From Rusavskia elegans (taxonomy: Eukaryota; Ascomycota; Lecanoromycetes; Teloschistales; Teloschistaceae): a stretch of DNA of 64,000 nucleotides. A program made the position numbers and the translations under genes. Of this stretch, positions 42,514 through 54,598 are shown in pieces. Numbering within the stretch: position 1 is the stretch's first letter; every line of letters begins with the position of its first letter. The stretch is from the NCBI GenBank assembly GCA_011316305.1, contig SAUG01000057.1, positions 434,001 through 498,000 on the forward strand, written 5' to 3'. The notes under the pieces were generated by a model. It was not told the DNA's origin. It ran no database searches and saw nothing but the letters and a program-made list of their open reading frames with translations.

Positions 42514-45500
42514 GATGACTCAAGAATTAGAGTAAGTGATTATTTGCAAGGATTTGTTGATAGAAAGATTTCTGTTGTAGGAGCAGTTAGAGGTGTCGTG
42601 GTGGGGTAAGGAGTTGTGAGGGAAAGGGAACCCGGGAGGTACTGACAGTTTTGAAGATGCCGAGTCCCACCTTCCCAGCGAAACGACGAGTGAAATGAAT
42701 GTAGAAGGAATAGGCAGTGAATTATAACAGGATCGAGACTGCCGGTTGAGTCCAAGTTGGCGCACTTCGCTCTTGAAAAGTATAACCAGAAGTGCACGTG
42801 TGATGAGAAAGCCTGCCGTTGCTCTGCAATGTCGGGCGAAATGAGAGAGCAAGCTGTCTCAGGAATAAAGTGGTCTCCAAGAATGCACCAAATAGCAAGA
42901 GCAAGTCGGTAGGTCTTTGTTGATCAGGGGTGGAAAGGATGGAAAAGGGTGATGGAGACGAAAGAAGTAGACGACTGGACGTTCTTTGGCGCGGGTCCTT
43001 GTCTCGGAGACGCGACGTTGGTTGAATAGGAGGGCTGCAGCGAAGGAACAAAGGACCGACAATCAGATCGGATGGACGAGGCACCGGGTACTTGAATGAC
43101 AGTTGATGTCCGTACTGTTGAGTCGAAGAGAAGGATAGGAGCAGAAGGGTGGCAGTGCGGTGGGTGAGAAGGGACGAAAGACAAATAGTATGCTGTTGGT
43201 GTTGGTGGAAGTGAGTGTGTGTGTGCAGAGAGAACCCAAGGCGGGCCCTTGGAGATCCACCGTGCCGTTAGCTTCTCTATTTGCTTGTATTATTACTTGT
43301 CATTGGCCATCTTGTGGCTTTCGAGCCACTTCTACAATACTAGCAGACCCCCTAGTGGCCCCTACGGATACCTATCCCTGGCTGTGTGAAGCTTGCCTAG
43401 TCGAATCAAAATAATCTCCTCCAGGGGCCAACAATCTCCCTGTCACCAATCCCGGCCGTCCTCTTGGTGTGCCCACATCACCGAACAACCGTCCTTTGTC
43501 CTTCTCCATGCTCATAGGACGACCTTGACGATAACTACCTCTCAATTCCCCACTAGTTCTACGAGATGTGCAAGACATCACGGGCGGTGAAGAAGACAAT
43601 ATAGCCAGTCATCATCACCATCAGCCTTTCCCCACTCTATGGAATACTCTGGACTCCTGGAGAGAAGAAAGCAGCCACTCTCGGCAAGTGGCATTCGAGA
43701 GCGCTTACGACTCCCCTGAGACCCCTCACAACGGCGACCGCAACCAATAAGCATAGACTTGTTGCAGATCATGCCACTTGGATACTCCAGAACGGATCAG
43801 TCCGTCTAGTCGTGAATCTCGACGACGTGGGTAACCGTAATCCAGTCGAATGATGATTGACTGTTGGTCCTTGAAAGGGTCGCTGGAACGGTAGCTGGGG
43901 TCGAGTTACCGTCTCTAGTACTACTTCAACCTAATCCTACTAACATCCCCCCGATGCTACCTTACCCAGATCCCTCCGATTAGACGACTAAATTGCACCA
44001 ATCTTGAGTATTCCACGTTGAATGTTGAACACCGTTTCCTGCGATTGGCGAACTTCGCACAGCCTTACTGGCATCCTATGTAGTCTCGTTATCCTTCGGT
44101 GTGTCTCATCATTGATTGTCGCTTATCAAGTGTCACCTTACCTCTGGCTATGTTTCAGCGTGCTTCTATCTTTGGTCGTGCCGCTCTCCATGTTTGAGAT
44201 GGCGTGGCTTGTGCGTACGAGGGCTGCATGCAGCATGTTTCCTGAAATAGCCTCTACAGACACCGCAGCACCTTTATTCCTACCTGGTGGCTACTGGCAC
44301 GGGTGCGAGTAGTGGACTCCTGGTCGGTCTGTAATTAATGCCTATCGTAAAGGGGAACGGGATCCGGGATAACCGATGACTTACTTGGTTGGAAAATGGA
44401 TAGTCCGTCCCAATTATCATGACAGATTGGTAGTCGCCTGCACAGCGGTTATGACAAAGATTCTCGCCATTGCGCTGTGATCTTAAGATCGTCAATTCAT
44501 ATTCATCGACCAAAAGGTAGCATACCACATGACATAGACCTTACAGCTACGTAGTGACCCCCGGAGCAGCGAAGTGATTCCACTGTCACAACAGATTATG
44601 CCGCTCGTCACACTTCCCCAGCAGCGAATAGGAAGTCAAATTCTTGCTTTTTCCATGATCTGAAGCAAAGAAGCAATAGAGCAAGAACTTGGCTGGAAGG
44701 CTGGACATGCCTCGGAAGAGAAATACCAAACTCCGTGTTGGAGTGAGACACTGTTTGCCTGGGGTGTTTCAGAGCACTCCGTAAGCCTCAAACACCTCTA
44801 ATACAGAGATCCATATTACGACCCTGGTCAACAGTCCATTGTGATCGAAAGCTTTTACCTCAAGTAGCAGCTGTACAGTGACCTCTAGGCATTCGTGATA
44901 ACGCTATTCCTCATTGGGAAACCGGCTGTTCCGTCTACGCCCTTCATGTTGATGTCTAGAATAACGAGTGTGGGTAGGGCCTCCTAATCGGAAGGATGTC
45001 CCAGTTCTGGGTAATGTAAAACGTCTTGAGACATTGGACAGTCCGGACGAGCCAGCTCCATTCGGCACCGACACACCTGACGTGCTGATCCTGCACATGG
45101 CGAAAAGAATAGAAGTTGCTTTGCAGGTGGTGCATGGCCGGTTCCTGAGATACAAAAGATCGTCTTACGCTTCTAGTCCCAGAATTGAGCAGAATGGAGT
45201 CGCTGGTAGAAAGTCATGAAATCTCTGTCTAAGCCTTCCGATGGAGCCTACCCAAGATTTTTGGTGTCGGCCTCATATGTGGTCAAAAGTGTCCCTATAA
45301 AGACATGAGATCACACCACTCCCGGTGGGATGTTGAGGTCAGCAAGTCCCGCCCCAGAACACTCAGAGAAGCCGTTGTCATCCCCGAGGGCTCGCAAGCT
45401 TGCTTTAGGGAGGGTGCTGATGCAGGCAAGCCATTTCAATGCAGCTTCAACCGAACCGTGGGGGTCTGACCGTGGTGCATCCTGCTCGTATTGCTCAGTC

Positions 45501-47689
45501 ACGCCGGAACGGGCGGTGGAACTGATCCAGTCGTCAGTAGCCGGAACGAGGCCATCCGAGTCATCGGTGAAGTGTAGAGGTATTGTTACCCGAAGCACTC
45601 ATCGACCTCAATGTGATGGAGATTCGAGACCGGCTGACGGCAGGTAATGGCAGTACGGCGTGGGGGCCTTGCGGAAACACTGAGAAAGCTCGACGTTCCC
45701 TTGAGTAGGACGGGATATCGGACGATCGTGTGCGTTAATGTGCAGAAGATTGGCAACGATGAGATATTTCACACGACTGGACTGTGGGGAGTATCAAGAC
45801 GCCTTGCTGCAGAAAGCGGGCTAATGCGGACACGTCGACAATCGAGACTTTCGATCTCTGCTTGGAAGAATCCAGCAATCTCGATCGCGGAGATTGTAAG
45901 GTCAAAGCACGTCGCAGGAAACCCATCAGCCTTGTCAACGGATCCGCAATCCAGGCTTGGTAAGGGACTCGTTGCCAGTTGCGGCTTAGGACGTAGTAGA
46001 ATCATGCGGTCGCATCAATAAAACGCTGAAAGGCTTAGCAGTGGTGTCTTTCAGAGAGGTACTCGATCCATACTCGTATGAGGCTGTGAGGAGTAGCCTT
46101 GGTCGTCGCGCGGTGGAACGGGATGTCAGCTGCACTCCGCCAATATAGGGTTGGGTAAGCTGCATGCAAGATAATGCAATAGTCCTCAGAGCATGCGTCA
46201 TCCCAAGCGAGTCCGTGTCATTGGCACAGGATCGCTCAAGAGAGGGTGCTTTCGTCCAGATCAGCCGAACATTATCTCTGGCGTTCACGACGAGCGGGCC
46301 AAGGCCTGCAAATGTCCGAGTGCAGTATGAGAGGAGGATGCAGGAGAAGAGCGGAATTGGTTGACGTACATCATTACAACGGAACGAGGCCACTAGACCC
46401 GCGGTTGTGGTTGACTTCTCCGGGGTAGCTGGGTAGTGTACCAAAACGGTGGGTCACAATAATGTAGTATAGAAAATTGATTGAATGGAATTCCCACATG
46501 GTTCGGGTCTTTTTCCGCAAAGGGATGACATGTCTTGGGAGATTGGGGGCACGTCATTTGTCTCCGTGCAGACAGAGAGAGTTCGGTAATGAAGAAAGGG
46601 GATGCTGCCGACTCGTTTGCTGGGGGTACGTTGTACGCAAGTCCAATTCCAGACGCCGACGACCGTGACTATTGGCGGGACCAGCGACAGAGCGATGCCG
46701 GTGCCCGCCTTGTGGCCCTTGGCGTCTTCCATGGAAGCTTCTGAGTAAGGTAAGTAATTGCTGCACCCTGGAAAGGGGTGGCTGATCCAAGCGGTGCCTG
46801 CAGGATGTTGTGGTTCTTCATGCACGTCGTCGTTTCGGGATGACGAGCATGGGACTGCATGCATGGTTCCGTGGGAGGAGACGCAAAAGGAGAGTAAGCC
46901 GCCATCAACGGCATCAAGACTCCTATCATCAATAAGCGGCTGCTGTTCCGTCCGTACATAGTCGGGAGAAGGACGTTATCTGACGCACGTCTGCGCCTGC
47001 GGTGACCTCCTTCAGCCTGGTCCTGACCGCTTCATCGGAGCAGAAGCAGGTATAATTGGAACCGACAAGCTCAACGTAAGCAGGCCAACACACACGAGCC
47101 AGTGAATTCCGTGGTCAGAACCGTACAGCTGCAGCCCCAGGACCAGGGGTTGCCGAGGCCAAGCCCTTTAGCGTAGGCGAGCGTACCGACGACTTCGCTA
47201 CCCCAGTAGGCTTCGTGGTTGGTTGATAAACTTGGTTCAAGAACTCCTCTCCCTCTGCCAGATTTTGTGGAATCGTCAAGTTCCAGTCCACTCCTTCATC
47301 CGTTGTTCGTTCCGCATAACTCACACACCTTCCTTTGACTCGAGCGTGTCGGTTACGCTCGATTCGCACCACGCTGCACCCAACATCGAACCCTTCCGTC
47401 TGGTTGCGCTTCCAGGAACAAGGCGAAGCAGACAGACCCTGCTCCTGAAACTTTCTTCCCCAATGTCGACCTACCCGTTTCACTTTGCTTTCTCCGCCAG
47501 CGTCTGAAATCACTGAAAGCCTCGAATCGTCGACGAGGGCTTCTGCCTTGCGCCCCAACGCTGGAAAATGCTCGATTCGAAACATCAAACATCTTGACCG
47601 ACCCTCTACACAAACAACGTCATACCGGACCAAACCCTGGCCTACACGCCTAAGCGACCCAGTCTCTGGGGACGCTCTCCGGCCACCAC
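42514..47689. other. 5.2-kb region without a supportable gene
   Basis: The left 0.8 kb is C/T-rich on the minus strand, like a long leader/promoter of the 567-aa gene. The right 0.6 kb before 47690 is the PLC1 leader. Between them I found several open frames (minus 45311-45598, 45769-46005, 46454-46864), none with a family motif or a coherent exon chain. GC content is not strongly depressed, so there is no visual sign of RIP-mutated transposon DNA. Confidence 0.4.
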
Positions 47690-50600
47690 ATGGCTCCAGC
47701 TGCTACCTCTTCGCCAGTCATGGCAAACAGCAAGAGAAGCTGGCACTCTCCCTCGCTGTTTGCTCAAAAGCCTCCTCAGAAGCCGACCAAGTATAAAGCC
47801 AACACCGCGGTGCCATTGACCATCACTCCCGCTAGCGCTGTCAGTCCCGGCATTTCAACAAGTACCAGTCCAGCTGATACGTCCTTGCAATCCTCACCCG
47901 ATGGCTTTCGAGGCTACGAAGCTTCTTTCTCACAGCCTCCAACACCTCTGCAGTTGCCCGAATCCATCGTCGAGGTACCCTTAGCTCCAACCCCCAGCGC
48001 AAGAGCCATGAGTGAGGCTCTCAACCAGAGCAAGAATTCAGGTGTCTTTAGGAAGCTGTCCAACAGTGCCAGGGACAAGACGAGCCGCATCATCAGCCGC
48101 CGACGATCTTCCAACAACGTCGCAAGTCGTGACCGTAGCTGCGGGCCCATCGTCACCCGGCCACGACGAGGGAGTAAAGCCACACCCGATGGCGAAACCT
48201 CCTATGCTGACACTGGTTTCGACGGACTCTCAGAGCACAACCTGGACGAAGTTTCACCCATCCAGAATCTTAGTATTGCCAGTGATGGTCTGCTCGAGAG
48301 TGGCGTGTCGACCCCCAGCGGCTCCAGAACACAAGGTGGTATTGCTCCTGTTGTCCCTTCCGAACTTCGCAACGGTGGTCAACTTATCAAGGTAACTCGA
48401 AGGAAGCAGAAAACCTTGCGCTTTGTTCTAGACACCAATTCTGGAAAAGTGGTCTGGAACCCCTCAAACCCAACGAAATGTATGTACATCGACGATATCC
48501 AACAGATCCGAGTGCAGGGGGAAGCCAAGAACTATCGAGAAGACTTCCAAGTCTCGGCAGATCGAGAGCCTTTGTGGTTTACAATCATTTATACTGATCC
48601 AATACGCTCCAAAGGAAGGCCAATGAAGGTAATGCATCTCATCGCACCCAACACGCATATGTTCAGTCTCTGGACAACAACGCTCGATGATCTGTCCAAG
48701 TATCGGCATGACTCTATGGCCGGCCTGGCCGGATTTGGTCACGACGAGACCCTCCTTTGGGGTCACTGGAAGCGCGAATTGGCGGCCCTCGGCAATGATG
48801 GAATAGAAGCGGACGAGGACAAGACCCTCGATCGGGATGGCATTGCCAGTCTCTGTCGCAGTTTGCATATCCATTGCTCCCCAAACCTGTTGCGCGCGCA
48901 ATTCGACAAAGCTGACGTTGCCGGGACGGGAAAATTGAATTTTCAGGAGTTCAAGGACCTGCACCGTCGCCTCAAAGAGCGTGAAGAGACTAAAACAATC
49001 TTTCGAAAGATCGCGTCCGAGAATGCTGATACGATTGGACTCGATGAGTTTTTGCACTTTCTGCAAGACACACAAGGCATCGATGTGCCCTCGAATCGAG
49101 CCTGTTGGGTCAAAGTGTTCGCCAAATTCGTCCGCATGTCTGATCCCAAGCCAAGCAGCACCGTCGACGCCAATAGTGAGCGAGCTATGCGCCTGCCTCT
49201 CGCCGGCTTTGCTTCATATCTGTCCTCTGATTATAATAGCGTTCTTCAGTCCGTCACTACAAATGAAGCCAAGTTTGATCGGCCCCTGAACGAATATTTC
49301 ATTTCCAGTTCTCACAACACCTACCTCCTCGGCAGGCAAGTTGCGGGTAGCTCCAGCACCGAGGCTTATGTCAGAGCACTGCAACGTGGTTGTCGGTGTG
49401 TCGAGATCGATTGCTGGGATGGCGCCGACGGGCGACCAGTCGTCATGCATGGACGTACATTGACCACAAGCGTTCTGTTCGCTGACTGCATCACTGTGAT
49501 AAGCAAGTACGCCTTTGTGTCCTCTCCTTATCCGCTGATTCTTTCACTCGAAGTCCATTGCAACCCTAGCCAACAACAAGCCATGGTGGACATTATGGTC
49601 AAAGAATTTGGAGAGAAACTACTTCGAGAGTCAATCATGACAAACAAGCTTCAGCTGCCGTCGCCCGAAGAGCTCAAGAACAAGATCCTCATCAAAGTCA
49701 AGGCCGGGCCAGACAATTCGGCCTCGTCGAGTCATCAGGCTCCCGGTCGTCGGGACCGAAGCTTCAGTTCTCCGTATTCTAGGCCTGTAGTGCTTGACAA
49801 TGGCTCAATTGCGGCAGAAACTGTATCGGCCCTCTCACCTCCTGCAAGCCCGCCGGAACAGTCTTCTTATTGGGCGATGGGCAGAGGCTCCGCCACAGCC
49901 ACGAGTTTGAGCAGCGCCACCGACGACAGTGATGCACCAGGCGGCCGTCGACGCACCCTGACTGAGCCGCCTCCGAGGAGATCCAAGATAATCAAATCCC
50001 TTGGAGATCTTGGCGTATATGCCAGAGGCCTCAAATTCAGGGACTTCACGCTACAGGAAAGCAAAGCTCTGAATCACATCTTTTCGCTCGTAGAGCGGAA
50101 GTTCAACGCGTTGTGTCAAGACGTCAATACAAAGGCTCTTCTTGAGGCGCACAACATGCGCTATCTGATGCGCGTCTATCCGAACCAAACACGCTTCAGC
50201 TCAAGCAATCCAGATCCTCTACTTTTCTGGCGCAGAGGAGTGCAGATGGTAGCCTTGAATTGGCAGACGTACGATCTGCCCCTGCAATTAAACCAAGCAA
50301 TGTTCGCAAGTGGCTTTGATCGGCTGGGCTATGTTTTGAAGCCTCGAGAGCTACGCCAGTCCTTGGAAGAGCACACATGGGAAACTCCGAACGGTGGCAA
50401 CGGCAAGGTTCAGAAGAGGGTCATCAAATTCTCGGTCGACGTGATATCTGCCCAACAACTACCGCGCCCAAGAAACCTCGGCGTTGATGCCCTGCTTAAC
50501 CCATACATCGAGATCGAGATGTTCAGCGCAGAAGACAAAGGCAAAGATGTCGCTTCTGGACAAGGCGGTCAGAACGCGTCGGCACGCAATGGCATGTCGG

Positions 50601-51154
50601 GCATCGGATCGCCACATCGCCGGCGCACGCAAGTCGTTCCAAGTCACGGATTCAGCACCACCTTCAACAATGATTTCAAGCTGCAAGTTGAAGCCAAACA
50701 TCAGGATCTAGTTTTTGTCAGATGGACGGTATGGAGCTCCCAGGATGGTCGCAACTATAACAGCAACGGTGGCAGCGATCCTTTGGCAACCTTTACCGCC
50801 AAATTAACTAGCTTGGGGCAAGGTTATCGGCATCTGCCTTTGTTCGACCACAAGGGGGATCGTTTTCTGTTTGCCACACTGTTCTGCAAGATCAAGAAAG
50901 AAGCTCCCGTTACCGTTGAACGTGCGGCCCCTGAAGAAAGAGGGGGCAGATTCCGGTCCTTCACCAAGTTTGGAATCAAGCGGACTCAGTCGGTCGGAAG
51001 CAAGCCTGCAGCAAGACCACGGGAGCTGATGCCTCGACAATGCTCCTGGAAGGATGATCAAACAATCACTTCTCTCCCACGATTGAGCTCGGCCAAAGAC
51101 GACATATTCCCGCAACGGCCTTGCAAGAACGAGGAAGAACAGCGCTTGTTGTAA
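47690..51154 (+). CDS. PLC1: Phosphoinositide-specific phospholipase C
   Basis: One uninterrupted 1154-codon frame. Domains in order: disordered Ser-rich N-terminus (1-225); PH domain (about 226-337, with KTLRFVLDTNSGKVVWNP); EF-hand-like region (about 377-463, DKADVAGTGKLNFQEFKDL); catalytic X box (about 531-650) with both histidines in ISSSHNTYLLG and VVMHGRTLTT; a Ser-rich X-Y linker; Y box (about 766-890, FRDFTLQESKALNH, YLMRVYPNQTRFSSSNPDP, VALNWQTYDLPLQLN); and C2 domain (about 905-1070, FSVDVISAQQLPRP, NPYIEIEMF). The enzyme cleaves PIP2 to IP3 and diacylglycerol with calcium. Delta-type architecture, longer than yeast Plc1 (869 aa) because of N-terminal and linker extensions. The tail is basic and Arg-rich. 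Confidence 0.96.
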   Translation: MAPAATSSPVMANSKRSWHSPSLFAQKPPQKPTKYKANTAVPLTITPASAVSPGISTSTSPADTSLQSSPDGFRGYEASFSQPPTPLQLPESIVEVPLAPTPSARAMSEALNQSKNSGVFRKLSNSARDKTSRIISRRRSSNNVASRDRSCGPIVTRPRRGSKATPDGETSYADTGFDGLSEHNLDEVSPIQNLSIASDGLLESGVSTPSGSRTQGGIAPVVPSELRNGGQLIKVTRRKQKTLRFVLDTNSGKVVWNPSNPTKCMYIDDIQQIRVQGEAKNYREDFQVSADREPLWFTIIYTDPIRSKGRPMKVMHLIAPNTHMFSLWTTTLDDLSKYRHDSMAGLAGFGHDETLLWGHWKRELAALGNDGIEADEDKTLDRDGIASLCRSLHIHCSPNLLRAQFDKADVAGTGKLNFQEFKDLHRRLKEREETKTIFRKIASENADTIGLDEFLHFLQDTQGIDVPSNRACWVKVFAKFVRMSDPKPSSTVDANSERAMRLPLAGFASYLSSDYNSVLQSVTTNEAKFDRPLNEYFISSSHNTYLLGRQVAGSSSTEAYVRALQRGCRCVEIDCWDGADGRPVVMHGRTLTTSVLFADCITVISKYAFVSSPYPLILSLEVHCNPSQQQAMVDIMVKEFGEKLLRESIMTNKLQLPSPEELKNKILIKVKAGPDNSASSSHQAPGRRDRSFSSPYSRPVVLDNGSIAAETVSALSPPASPPEQSSYWAMGRGSATATSLSSATDDSDAPGGRRRTLTEPPPRRSKIIKSLGDLGVYARGLKFRDFTLQESKALNHIFSLVERKFNALCQDVNTKALLEAHNMRYLMRVYPNQTRFSSSNPDPLLFWRRGVQMVALNWQTYDLPLQLNQAMFASGFDRLGYVLKPRELRQSLEEHTWETPNGGNGKVQKRVIKFSVDVISAQQLPRPRNLGVDALLNPYIEIEMFSAEDKGKDVASGQGGQNASARNGMSGIGSPHRRRTQVVPSHGFSTTFNNDFKLQVEAKHQDLVFVRWTVWSSQDGRNYNSNGGSDPLATFTAKLTSLGQGYRHLPLFDHKGDRFLFATLFCKIKKEAPVTVERAAPEERGGRFRSFTKFGIKRTQSVGSKPAARPRELMPRQCSWKDDQTITSLPRLSSAKDDIFPQRPCKNEEEQRLL

Positions 51155-53137
51155 ACCTTGCAGCAGGACAACCTTTAGCATTTTACATTACTCAGCATTC
51201 AAGGGATTTTATCAGGGGGTTCGGTTGGGCGGCACCATTATCACGCCATATATACCCTCTCTGTTCATTGTCCATATTTCACGGCGCATACTGGAGAGGC
51301 CTTCCACGATGTGTCAAGATCACATCTACACGACCCGATTACGACATCATAGAGATCGCACCCTGGAGGTTCCAACCATTTCTGGCTATACGTTACTTGT
51401 AATTCCCACTGTCGCTATCGGATCCAGCAGGCATGGAAAGTTTTCTGCCCCGGCGGCTCGATCGGGCGTTTTCCATTCCTGCGCCCCCAAACACAACCGC
51501 TAAGTCGTTGTGTCGCCTTTCTTTTTCTCCAGACACATGTCGTAAACAAATTGTATAGTACGCAGAGTGCCAGGGCGGTCTAGCTGCGGAAGCCAATATC
51601 ATAGATCGCTTTTGTACGTCGGACCCGGTCTTCTGCAGACCGAAGGTTACTAGATAGGTGAAATGAGAGACTTTTTCTCTTTCAAATACTGATCGTGACT
51701 TCTCCGTTTTTCTTCTTTCGTCCGGCCCGACCTCACTCTCCAGCTGCTGCAACTGCAAGAGTAGACACACTCGCCTCGCCCCCTGCCTTCCGCCCTCCTG
51801 ACCCGTCTTCTACATGCCGCGTACTAATATTGCTGGCGATCGTGTTTGGTTTTCGGTCGTGTGTGTGAAAGCTTCGAGATACTTAATACGTGTATTTAAT
51901 GTATGGATGGATGATTTGGCTGACATACGCACTGGGGGAAGACAACCAAAACCTTTCCTCGTAGATCATATCAACCCTTTTCTAACGGATTTAAATAAAA
52001 GATTACCACCGTACCCACCTTCCTACTCTTCACATTCCCCGTTATGCTCACCGCCCTCCTGATTTGCTACCTCACCTCCAAGGATCCCGTTTTCCTGCAC
52101 GTGGCTCTCATATTGTTGATCGTAGTGGCTGGGGTTCCGCTTGCGGTGGTAGGGGTTAAAGTGTTGAATTTGTTGTTGTTGTGGTTAGATCGAGGATGAG
52201 GGTGTATATGTCACTTATTTGCCAAATAGGGGAAAAGGGGGTTGAAGGCGATAGAATGGGGGGATTTTGTTTTTAGCCAAGAACCACCGTTCCCTTAGTA
52301 TCATCCAAACAGGCTTACCTTCGACTGATATCACCAATCATATCATATACCGATGTTAACCCAAATTAGACTTTCTACAATCTATTGTATTCATCAAATC
52401 CAATTACCTATTTCTCCAACCTCCCCCTTAAAAAAAACCCTCTCTCGAAAAATGCGCATGGGAAAACACCCTGATGAGAAATGCGGTACCGTCAAGGTAC
52501 TCTTATTCTGTCCTAAAAGCGAAGATCAAGTGGTGTGGCAAGTCTCGAGGCACAGCTGAGTCAATGAAAGCTTCATAATTCGAAGGAACAAGCATTCTTG
52601 TGATCCTGTGCTTCGCCACCACTGTCTTCTACACGAAAGTATGTTCACAGTGGATCATGCAAGTCTCTCAGATGCCCGCGTTATCGCGTCTTTGCGGCCT
52701 TAGTGCCGTACCTTTCCTCCAAGTCGCCAGACTAACAACACTTCGGTGGGATGAATCAAGTAGCATTTAATTTTTGTTGAAGTCTCCATTATAGACTGCA
52801 GAGATGGTAAATCATTATTCACAAGCTAATTTTTACTGGTCCTCGGCTAGATCTTAGGTAACGAAGTCGTCTGATACAACCGAAGGTTGGTTTCGTGCTC
52901 AATTATGCTCATTTTGGTGGCATCTAGTTTTCGCTATAAATATATAATTATATTTTCCTGTATCTCTCTCTTTTGCCGAAGTATCTATATATGTTCTCTC
53001 TGGCTTTCCTCCGTCTCGCTCCAGCCTCCATCACATACAGTATATCGGGTACTTTCTCAAAGAAGCTTGACCTAATACATCCTCAACTATACCAGACATC
53101 CTTCATTTTTCTTCAACCAGTGCACACACCATCAGCA
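51155..53137. other. 2-kb intergenic region with one candidate small ORF
   Basis: Contains the PLC1 3' flank, a possible 51-codon membrane smORF (52044-52199) and the upstream region of the caspase-like locus. Nothing else is supportable. Confidence 0.4.
52044..52199 (+). CDS. Candidate small two-span membrane protein (51 aa)
   Basis: ATG-initiated frame of 51 codons, below normal gene-caller cut-offs. It encodes MLTALLICYLTSKDPVF, then a strongly hydrophobic stretch with PLAVVGVKVLNLLLLWLDRG at the end, consistent with two membrane segments separated by a charged SKD turn. The frame is open upstream to 51999, so a further 5' exon is possible. No family is recognised. The bias to hydrophobic residues could also come from a T/G-rich sequence (TTGTTG repeats), so the call is weak. 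Confidence 0.3.
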   Translation: MLTALLICYLTSKDPVFLHVALILLIVVAGVPLAVVGVKVLNLLLLWLDRG

Positions 53138-54373
53138 ATGGCTTTCTCGCGCACTCGTCCACTGAGCGCCTTTCCAGCGAGAGCCACTAGCACTCACAAC
53201 CAGGTCACTGTGGATGAGTTCAAGAACATCCTCACCACCGCCTGTGACTATGCTCTACCATCATTTAGATCCAAGAAGTACAAGCGAGGGACTGAAGATG
53301 ACCTTGCCTTCAAGGACGAGGTTGCTATGCTGAGAGATACATCCGAGCGGGGGTACCGCTAGGATTGTACCATTGAGCGAATCCCAGCCAGATGGTTGGA
53401 GGAACCTCTAACCTGGATGACGCGTAAGCTTTTAGAACTTATGGAAGACATTGACAGCAATGACCTCCTCATCTTCTATTATGGTGGACATGGGCGTAGC
53501 GCTAGGACTCCTGATGAGGGACCATGCGTTTTCCTGTAAGTCAAACAATGGTTCTGAAGAGGGGACATGGCGGATTGGCTGACGACTTGTAGCTCTGGCG
53601 GTCGTGGACAGTCTTTCGTCAGAGAGGCAAAGTTGGACTTCACTGCGGCAAAGAAGCCTACTGTTGACACGGCCTCCGCTGACGTTCTGTACCTTCTGGA
53701 CTGCTGCTATGCCTCAACAGCAGCTATCAAACCTGGAAAAGAACTCATCGCAGCGTCTGGCGTCGAGACAAATGCAATTGGTCCAAGGCCCCAATACTCT
53801 TTCACCGTAGCCATCGTACAAGAGCTCAATCAGGCTGTATGGGCCAAAATTTTCATCACAGCTGCCCAGCTCTACTTCAAATTACTAGTCCACAAACCTC
53901 AACTCGATGTTACTCGTGCGCACGTCGCGGCGATGAAAGGGCAGCAACCGCGCACCAGCATCTTCCTCGCGCCACTGCGAAACGATTTCATCGTACCGTA
54001 CCCCCTGACTGGCGGCGACAATCCACTACCGCCAGGACGCAAACCCTCCGACATATGTGCTACGCTCTTCAGTCGTGTACGTAACGTCGATCATCATCAT
54101 ACGTTAGAGCACATGACGGATTGGCTGCCAGCTGATCGACGTGGCGACTTCGAGGAAATCAATATATCGTTCGACTACGCCGCGCCTTCGACCTCGATTA
54201 CCATTCTCGTCTTCACCATCTCCATTCCTACATACTACTGCTTGCGGGACCATCCCGCCATCTCATTCATGGCATATGCACGCTCATCTCGTTGTGTTAA
54301 CAACCCTTCCCAAGAAGGTATGTACAACAGTCGGCGCTCTAAAGACTGCTCGGATGAGTGGACGCTACTGTAG
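53138..54373 (+). pseudogene. Caspase-like (metacaspase-related) peptidase gene with an in-frame TAG
   Basis: Exons 53138-53535 and 53593-54373 (57-nt intron, phase 2) would encode about 391 aa, but a TAG at 53360-53362 interrupts exon 1 after SERGYR. Reading resumes in the same frame with DCTIERIPARWLEEP. Caspase-fold features survive on the far side: LLIFYYGGHG with the catalytic His, ADVLYLLDCCYAST with the catalytic Cys, and a C-terminal STSITILVFTISIPTYY...DHPAISF block typical of fungal caspase-like proteins. A 39-nt in-frame intron (GTACCG..CCAG, 53353-53391) could remove the stop, but it would delete a conserved segment and be shorter than any other intron here. Nonsense allele or sequence error is more likely. 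Family members are linked to heterokaryon-type death responses, not shown for this one. Confidence 0.7.
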
Positions 54374-54598
54374 AAGTGGGAGTCACCCCTTTTCTCCATA
54401 CCAGGTAGGGATATTATGGTATCCCCGGGGGTCTCCCTACTCAAAACATCTGTGCTTACAAGCACTGCTGCTCTGGCAAGCGGTACAATGCATCTGCGCA
54501 AGCAAAACTCTTTCTTCGAACAGCTCACCATACACCACAGCACTAAGACCTACAAACCAAACCACAAAACTCCGAACTTTCAATCCTCACCCCTACCC

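Noticed and set aside
45311..46005. Minus-strand frames with protein-like composition
   Set aside because: No start, splice logic or motif; kept only as a remark in the gene-poor island finding.
46454..46959. Minus-strand frames with a hydrophobic stretch (IALSLVPPIVTVVGVW)
   Set aside because: The only intron that would connect the two frames is 26 nt, too short; no homologue is recalled.
53353..53391. 39-nt intron that would bypass the caspase stop codon
   Set aside because: Shorter than any other intron in the window, with an unremarkable donor, and it would delete the conserved IP segment; kept only as an alternative.
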